A stretch of DNA of 64,000 nucleotides, taken from Lumbricus rubellus (Eukaryota; Annelida; Clitellata; Crassiclitellata; Lumbricidae). Positions 57,186-64,000 of the stretch are shown here, piece after piece; position 1 is the stretch's first letter; each line of letters starts with the position of its first letter. The stretch spans positions 14,996,303-15,060,302 of the forward strand of contig OX243821.1 of the NCBI GenBank assembly GCA_945859605.1, given 5' to 3'. A model generated the notes under the pieces. The model saw only the letters and a program-made list of their open reading frames with translations. It did not search any database and was not told the DNA's origin. Position numbers and translations under genes: made by a program.

Positions 57186-60100
57186 ATGCCTGGATCAAAG
57201 AAATCAAGAAATCACCACAGTACGGTCACCAGAACCACCCGAGTCATCTTTGTTCAAGAAATCTCTGACACGTTCGAAGCGGAGACCTGCGAGACCTCCG
57301 ACTTCGTGCCACCAGACACTGGAGCGTCGAATGGAACCCCTCGATCAACCACGTCTGATCCACAACATCCGGAAAATGGTCGAGCGTCGAAGAATGGGTT
57401 ATCAGCGAGTCCAGTTCAAGACCATTGCGCACTGCAAGTAGGGCCACTCCTTGAACATGAGGGTGGTGTGATATTGACGGCTAAGCCATATCTCGCTGGT
57501 GAAGAGATGGTGATGCAAAACCACAAGAGGTTCATGCAAGAAGGCATCAGCGTCGTCGAGTTCAAACCGTCTGAGGAATTAGGTGGAAACAATCCGTTTC
57601 CATCTACAGACGGTATTTCCATCTTTGGCAGCAAAGCATTCCCTGAAGATGGTAGCGAGGTGGTATCGTATCAGCAGGATAAAAGTGCCGTGGATATCCT
57701 TGGCGATGCGACATTTCTTCAACATGGTAGTACGATCCAACATGGTAGCACCATCCAACATGGTAGTACCATCCAACATGGTAGCACGATCCAACATGGT
57801 AGCACCATCCAACATGATAGTACCATCCAACATGGTAGCATCATCCAACATGGTAGCACGCTCCAACATGGTAGCACCATCCAAAATGGTAGCACTGTCA
57901 TCTGTACAAACACCCTTTTTCAGGAAGAGTCCAAAGCCGGCAATAACACCATCCTACCATCCACACTGACCAACCAATCTGGAGACACTACCACCACTAC
58001 CACTACCACAACACCTGTCCATGATGATAGAGTCGTACTGCAAGTGGAAGTCGATCCAGTTCACCATGAACTCGATGAGAAACCAGTCAACATGCGAGCG
58101 GGTAAAAATCGAGTTCACCCTTTCGAGTACCCATCGGTCGTGGGAAAAGCGTTTGGACAAGGGAACAGGAAACAGTTCCCTGGCGGCGGCGGGTCGAACC
58201 CCATGGAGCGATCTCGTGCTCCGAAGGCCCTCCAGCAGCACAGCAACGACCTGCGTACCCTGACGGACTCCCTGACCTACGCCAAGTTCTTCCCGGTCAT
58301 GATATCGATGCGGGCGACCGGTCTCTTCTTCATTCCTCGGAAGATCGTCCAGGGTGGCTGCATCCCTCTGTCGCTCCTCCGAAATGTCACCCTCCAGCAA
58401 GCCTACTGTCTCTGCGTCATCCTCGGTCTCTTCGTCAACTTCGTGAGGTCCATGTTCGCATTCGCTGGCGTCAACAAGGACAGCAACACACTCTTCTTCA
58501 AACTCATGGTCAGCATCTTCTTCTACGAGGCGTTCAGCCGTGCGGCGCTTGCATACGTCTCCTGCCGTCGAGAAAAGAAGGGACTTCAGCGTCTCTTCCT
58601 CGATATCGATCAGGTTTGCTTTGCGGATGGGATCATCCCCTACGAGAACTCCCTTCGCTTCTGGATCCGCTTCTACCTCGTCCTCAGCGTCCTCCTCTCC
58701 GGATCCAACGTCTTCGTGACGGCATACGGGATGTTCGGACCAGATGACATTCAGAATCTCTTCGACGTCTACGTCTACCCGATGCCGAAGGGTTCTCCGG
58801 GTGCCGTAGCGTTCAAGGTCTTGTTCCTTCTGATGACGGCCATCAACAGTGCGGTGGCTACGATGTCATTGACGTTCTTCGCCATCATCTGCTACCTGCT
58901 CTACAAGGAGTTCGAGTACCTTTGTCGGACCTTGACCTTGAAGATCAACGCCGATGGACAGTTGACGGAAGACCTCGAAAAGTTTCGCATGAAGCACCAG
59001 AGGAGGTGACTGTAATTACCTTCTTACTGTAATTACCTTCTTACTGTAATTACATTCTTACCGTCTTCACGTCGTTATCGATTGTTATCGTTGCCCTTTA
59101 TGCTCTAACTATCACTAATCAACGCATTCAGCTTTTTGCTTTCAATCGCGGCATTCAATATCGCGATTATCTTCTTACCTCCATGCACGTCTTAGTTGCT
59201 TTAGGGTTACTTGCCTTACCATACCTGTAGGTATGAACAATAATTAGACCTAACGATTAATTTTTTGGTGCAAAATGTTCAATTACGACTACCTAACTGT
59301 TACTTTGTTGTTATCGACGGTTACCTTTACCCGTGCCAACTATTACCGTGATTCATCGTTTTTGCCGATATGCGTCGTATTCATCTTGCATTACTATACC
59401 ACACATTGAGTTGCCTTAAAGTTGCTTGCCTTACCATACCTGTAGGTATGAAAGTAAGGTAGTAAGCAAAGTTACGGCAAATGAAGGTTAGGTGACCCGG
59501 TAATTGAAAGCGAACTATAATTAACGGTTACTTTTTGACGCAAAATGTTCAAATACGATTGCCTAACTGTTACATACTTAACTTTATCCTTAATTGCCTT
59601 AATTACCGTCACCTAACGTCAGCTTCTATTACCTTCGTTACCGATGCTTACCTTAGTTTCTTACTTTATTCCGCTTACCTTAGTTAACTTACTTCCTTTT
59701 CGCTTTCCTTGCTTCCCCTATATATAATCGTCACTGACCTTATCACAACGGTAACTGTTGCCGTCACTGAACAAACTTAAGTTCACTTACATAGTATTAC
59801 TTCCATTCACCTTACCATCGCTCATATTACCATCAAGTACCTCACTTTCACTGAACATTGACTCTCCGAAACTTGTCCCGATCTTTGCCTACCGTAAAAC
59901 GGGGTTGCTTTGCCCTGCTGGGTGACTTTGGCCCAAATTGAAAAATTAGTTTGCACACCTCCCAGCTTCCGTAGTTATCACGTGGTTTTGAAATGCTTTA
60001 CAGCTGATGAAATGTCATTATATAACGAATATTTAAAAGTAATTTGATTGATTTCATTGTAATATTTGTTGAAATTTTTCACATTTGTTTGCACACCTTG

Positions 60101-63100
60101 AAAAATGGAAAATTTTAAGATGTGCAAAATTATTTTTCTGTGAGAACTACCGTCAATAATACCGTGGGTGACAATTACACTTGTCAATGTACATTATAAT
60201 GGCATGTGTATGGCGCACCGTTTCTTCCGCGATGTTGCTAGTAAGTAAGTTAAAAATGCAAGAACATTTTTTGGGGGGACTTTGGCCGAAATTTGGGGTG
60301 ACTTTGGCCCATATTATAAGTTACTGCTGACGATGTATATATTACGTTTTTGTCAAAATTAATAAATGTATTTGCTTAAACTTCACTTTCTAAGATATTT
60401 TGACTGGTTTTTGGTTGAGCATACGGTACCACTTTCTTGAAAAGTGACTGTTATAGTCACATGTACAAATGTGAACAATTTCATGGCATGGTCAAAGAAA
60501 AAAAACGAGGAGCTCAAGTCAGCTGTTTAGATAGAAGTGATATGAGCTGGAACTGGCCTTCAAATGTGGATCAGATATTACCATACATCAAAGAAAACAT
60601 TTGCAGGAGAATTGCACCAAGTCCCTACATTGGAAAGTAAATGGAATTCGTGGACGTTTCATTAGTCAGTCGACTTCTCACCAATCTTTTTACAAGTCTT
60701 TTGTAAGTACCAATACAGCTCCACAGTCATTTTGTGTTAGTTTTCAGTGTAGACATTGTTCAAAGTGATTAATTGATATTGAAAAGCATATGGAGTTCAC
60801 GAACATTTCAATTGTCATAATTATGACTTCGCAGTAGTCCTTTACAAGTCTTTTACAAGTACCAGTACCAGTACCAGTGTCATTTTTGTGTTATTATAAG
60901 TTTATATATTTTTTTAAACACATTCCCTGGGCCAAAGTCACCCCCGCAATAGGTTTACTTTGCCTAATAACGACAAAACCACTGTGTGCCAAAGTCACCC
61001 CGACCCCGGGGACCCGGGGTGACTTTGTCCACACACACAAAAATTAAAAATTAAATTTATGCCCTTCATATGTAAGAAATAAGCACATGTTCTATTCTAT
61101 CAACCCCATGTCTTCCTTTAACACTTTGCTCAAGCTCATTGCTCTGTTGTGGGGGGAGTGGACAGCAGTTTTCCCGAAAATTTGGGCCAAAGCAACCCCG
61201 TTTTACGGTATCGATTTTGTTTTGATTAAGCGACTGTGAAGTGACCGATTCCCGCAGCCTCGCTTTTATGGGTGCTCTAGAGTCTAGACATCTCGAGATT
61301 ACGATTACGATTACAATTACGATTCCTTCACATTACGTTACCTTCACTCACATTACCGTCGCTCACCATAGCTTCAGTTACCTTCCATTCAATTACCATA
61401 TCTTCAGTTACCTTCCATTCAATTACCATACCTTCAGTTAGGGTCGTTTCAGATAAAGTGAACCATCAGGTTGAGTGAACCAATTCTGCTAGAAATTGCC
61501 TGTGCACCAAACTATTAATGTCAAATTCACGCGGTGGCTATTTTTAGATTGCGCTGCCTCTTGGCTACCAAGTCAGCGGGTTATTTGAAACATACCTAGC
61601 AACCTCATGTTGGACGCCGACGAAAATTTTCCAAATTGAAGTGTCCTACTTTTTAGAGGGGGTATAACAAAAGTCGGTTTTACGGCTAAATGCATTAACC
61701 TATGCAGGGAATTTTTCTCTGTATGAATTCGGGCATGTGAATGAATTAAAAAAGCAGTTTAAATGTCTGATTGAACGATTCCGCGAGCCGTTTGTGCCAG
61801 TTTAATCATGCGGTCCACTTTGCTTGCACACATTGGTAAAGTGAACCACAAAAGTCCAACTAAAGTGAACCAGTGGTTCACTTTATCTGATAGGCTAATA
61901 GCCTGGTAAATGAATTATAGATAGGCCTAAATTGGATATTACTTATGACTACATAAAAATCAGCCCACATTGTAAGCAAATTAATGCTAGTAGGCCTAAT
62001 AATTTTATTATCGAAAAATCCATTTTTGAAGTTTAGCTATAAATTTATTTGCACCACAATGGGAAGACTCCACCATCATGGAACAAAACATAAGAAAAGA
62101 AGGAGAAAGAAAGACCAGCAAAATTGTCTCTGAAAAAGACAACGGTTCAAGCACAGGCATTGAGACAATGTCAACTTTACAGATATTATTTTGGTACCAC
62201 ACAGTGTTTCTCAGTTCCAGCAAAAATTTATTATGCAAGCTAGGCTTTAATAAGATGCAAGAAATTTTGACTCACAGAACTAACATTAGGCCTCTCCCAG
62301 TACTAAAAAAAATTATAGAGAATCAAATCTTAACCATCATTGAATTATTGTTATGTTTGACTGCATTCCTCGATGATCTTGAATCCACAAATGCAATTAT
62401 GGCTGCTCTGGTCAATTCAAACTTTGGAGGTTTGCTGTTTGTGCTCTTTTTGCCTATTGCCACTCTCTGTGTGGTACCAAAATAAGATCTGTAAAGGATA
62501 GCTCTACTGACATGAAAGTTGCATAGCTATGACTAAGTCACTGGTCTAAGTCATTGGTCAAATGAATGCTAGATGTGGCCATCTCTTGAGCAATATCAGC
62601 ATTACCAGATCCATGGTTGACATAGGGCCTAGTCTCAATGCCTGTGCATGAACTCATGATCAACTTCTAAGTTCAGTTTAGGTTGACACATATTAAAATT
62701 GGTGCAAATGTTTACATTCTGCTGTGATTTATATAAACTATTAGGCTTTTGCATTTGGATAAGTGTATAGTTTGATACAAGCAAGATCTGGTTCACTTTA
62801 TCGAAAAAACTGGTTCACTATATCTTAAACTTCAGGTAAAGAGAACCACTGGACATTAAAAGTTTGAATTGGTATATGACCCACTCAACCTCAACACTGG
62901 TCCAGTTTAACTGCATAGCCTTATAGAGCAATCACTGCTCTTTAAAATGATGTCTTTGAATCCTTGATACGATGCTTCTGAAGGTAGCAAAGTGGCCAAA
63001 CGTGAAAAGTGGTTCACTTTATCTGAAACGACCCTACCTTGTAACCGTCGTAGGTGCCTGCTCGTGGAGGAGACAGACGAACTGTTCAAGTACTACGTAG

Positions 63101-63267
63101 CGAATACGTATCTATGCAACGTACCTCTGCTCTGCCTTCTCTTCTACGGTGCAGTCTATGTGACTGGTGACAGCTTCTCATATCGGTTCATCAGTGTCTT
63201 CAGATGCAGCTTCGTACTGGCGCAAGTCATGATCATGACGATAACGGCAACCATGATCAACACGAAG
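57186..63267 (+). CDS. Gustatory-receptor-like (GRL) 7TM protein, first two exons; gene runs off the window
   Basis: Exon 1 is 57186-59005 (donor AG|GTGACT); exon 2 is 63054-63267 (acceptor CGTAG|G, donor AAG|GTAACG). The phase-2 join restores QRR-CLLVEETDELFKYY without a break. Residues 1 to about 340 are hydrophilic and probably disordered, and include ten near-perfect QHGSTI hexapeptides at residues 179-238. Then four hydrophobic segments (near 400-420, 437-457, 490-513, 540-573) and two more in exon 2 (YYVANTYLCNVPLLCLLFYG; FRCSFVLAQVMIMTITATM) fit a Gr/GRL-type 7TM fold with an intracellular N-terminus. The seventh segment, with the family's C-terminal TYhhhhhQF signature, should lie past 64000. 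Exon 1 is GC-rich beside AT-rich introns, consistent with real coding sequence. The ligand is unknown. Another multi-pass family is possible. Confidence 0.72.
57720..57899 (+). repeat. In-frame 18-bp coding minisatellite (QHGSTI x10)
   Basis: Ten copies of an 18-bp unit reading CAACATGGTAGYACSATC inside GRL exon 1. Variants (QHDSTI, QHGSII, QHGSTL, QNGSTV) keep the frame. Copy number is probably polymorphic. Confidence 0.95.
59007..59890. repeat. TTACC-rich intron start with direct repeats
   Basis: TGTAATTACCTTCTTAC occurs three times in tandem after the donor. CTTACCATACCTGTAGGTAT at 59216 recurs at 59432, with CAAAATGTTCAA and GCCTAACTGTTAC words following both. Confidence 0.8.
59892..61208. 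mobile_element. 1.3-kb TIR element with TA duplication and GGGTGACTTTGGCCC words
   Basis: Ends CCGTAAAACGGGGTTGCTTT at both sides, inverted, with TA at 59890-59891 and 61209-61210. GGGTGACTTTGGCC occurs forward near 59929 and 60297, with a variant near 60277, and reversed near 60930 and 60990. No transposase recognised; a 67-codon ORF at 60437 has no known match. Confidence 0.85.
60437..60640 (+). other. Unrecognised ORF in the TIR element 59892-61208
   Basis: 67 codons with SHMYKCEQFHGMVKEKKRGA and later QILPYIKENICRRI. It may be a transposase remnant or chance; no domain is identifiable. Confidence 0.2.
61441..63034. mobile_element. 1.6-kb TIR element with TA duplication and GGTTCACTTTATC words
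   Basis: Perfect 25-bp inverted ends starting GGGTCGTTTCAGATAAAG. TA at 61439-61440 and 63035-63036. The inner word GGTTCACTTTATC or its complement recurs around 61836-61890 and 62790-62850. A 135-codon ORF at 62078-62485 has no recognised domain. Confidence 0.9.
62078..62485 (+). other. Unrecognised ORF in the TIR element 61441-63034
   Basis: 135 codons starting MEQNIRKEGERKTSKIVSEK, with hydrophobic stretches towards the end (LLFVLFLPIATLCVVP). No DDE, HTH or zinc-finger pattern. It may be chance. Confidence 0.2.
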
Positions 63268-63320
63268 GTAACGCAATGGATAACATGCTGACGTAGAGAG
63301 CAAGAGGTAACGAGTTCGAG

Positions 63321-63483
63321 CATGGGCGGAGTTTATCAGGGGTAGGGGGCTATGCCCCCCCCCCCCCCAAGAAGGCCCAGATTCAGCTTTTTTACCATGA
63401 CAATGGTATCTGTTTTTGGGCTTAGCCCACACCCCAAGAAGGCATTAGCCTCCCTCAAGAACGAGGACCAAACTCCGCCTATG
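63321..63483. mobile_element. 163-bp MITE with exact 8-bp duplication
   Basis: Ends CATGGGCGGAGTTTATCAGG / CCAAACTCCGCCTATG. AGTTCGAG at 63313-63320 and 63484-63491. Inserted about 50 bp after the GRL exon 2 donor. Confidence 0.92.
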
Positions 63484-64000
63484 AGTTCGAGTACCCGTAT
63501 GAAAAACGGTATGTTAGACGTGCTTTATAGCCCTTTGTAGGCTGCTATTAGCGCCATGTCAGGACTTTTTAACGTGCAGTTAATTTGTACACAAAAAGTG
63601 CAGTTGTAGAAGCACTTCTGTACAGTTTAAACTAGCAAATATGGTCACTGTCCTCCGATTGGAAGTAATTTACCATGGATGATGGGAAAGGAAAGTAGTT
63701 GTGCATTCTAAAAATTGCTTTAAAACAGCCCTGCGCCGTGTATTGCAGGCTGTCTGTTCTGTTAGACTAGTAGTTAAGTTTGTTGTTAATTAAGATGACT
63801 GCATAACTTGTAAGCTTACATGTAAAGTGCAGTTCGTCTGCAGGCGTTTAATTAGATAAAAATATTATTGTTAGGCCTACTGTTATTTAGTTGAGGCCTT
63901 AGCGACGGTAAAACAGCAAGACGTAATTAAATGTCTGAGTATGATAATTAATTGAACAATTCGGTTGACAGACAGCTACAGTTAAAGTGTACAGTTATGC

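Noticed and set aside
57579..57969. ORFs reading MLDGATMLD and SNMVAPSNMV repeats
   Set aside because: Other-frame readings of the QHGSTI coding repeat in the GRL exon.
58096..58400. 148-codon minus-strand ORF over GRL exon 1
   Set aside because: GC-rich coding shadow. The plus strand has the hydrophobic 7TM pattern.

Overview
The window is from an intron-rich, AT-rich animal nuclear genome. All genes are split by GT-AG introns (with one or two GC-AG exceptions), the intergenic DNA is full of SINEs, LINE 3' ends, MITEs and microsatellites, and there is no prokaryotic organisation. A TAGGCCTA-type word is frequent in places and a gustatory-receptor-like (GRL) 7TM gene is present. Together these fit a marine invertebrate, perhaps a deuterostome such as an echinoderm, but this is a guess.

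Layout. (1) 893-24818, + strand: most of a PDE7-type cyclic nucleotide phosphodiesterase gene. Ten exons cover the HD-type catalytic domain and then an unusually long C-terminal tail rich in RRxS sites. Its 5' exons lie upstream of the window. Its introns hold SINEs, a fold-back mariner, an hAT-like transposon with its own protein, and a 2.2-kb minisatellite that runs almost into an exon. (2) 24819-30730: intergenic, with decayed LINEs, MITEs, a SINE with clean target-site duplications and a 42-bp LINE stub. (3) 30731-35552, - strand: a mitochondrial fission regulator (MTFR1/2) homologue. (4) 35553-38792: intergenic, with two palindromic elements that share a telomere-like core. (5) 38793-40295, + strand: TMEM267, two exons. 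(6) 41856-50549, - strand: complete EIF2B2 (eIF2B beta), 14 exons whose coding length closes exactly at 370 codons plus stop. An intron carries an antisense RTE-like LINE insertion. (7) 50550-57185: intergenic, with an ~1.9-kb TIR element built from satellite-like units and several hAT-type MITEs with 8-bp duplications, one of them nested. (8) 57186 to the window end, + strand: the first two exons of a GRL-like receptor. The intervening ~4-kb intron holds two complete TIR elements.

The genes have no obvious shared pathway: cAMP breakdown, mitochondrial dynamics, a membrane protein of unknown role, translation initiation and chemoreception. PDE7 and MTFR are tail to tail, as are TMEM267 and EIF2B2. 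MTFR/TMEM267 and EIF2B2/GRL are head to head. The most interesting material is the mobile DNA. Three TIR elements (51473-53384, 59892-61208, 61441-63034) share an odd architecture: a short family-specific word is repeated inside each element and mirrored towards the two ends. I recognise no transposase in them.
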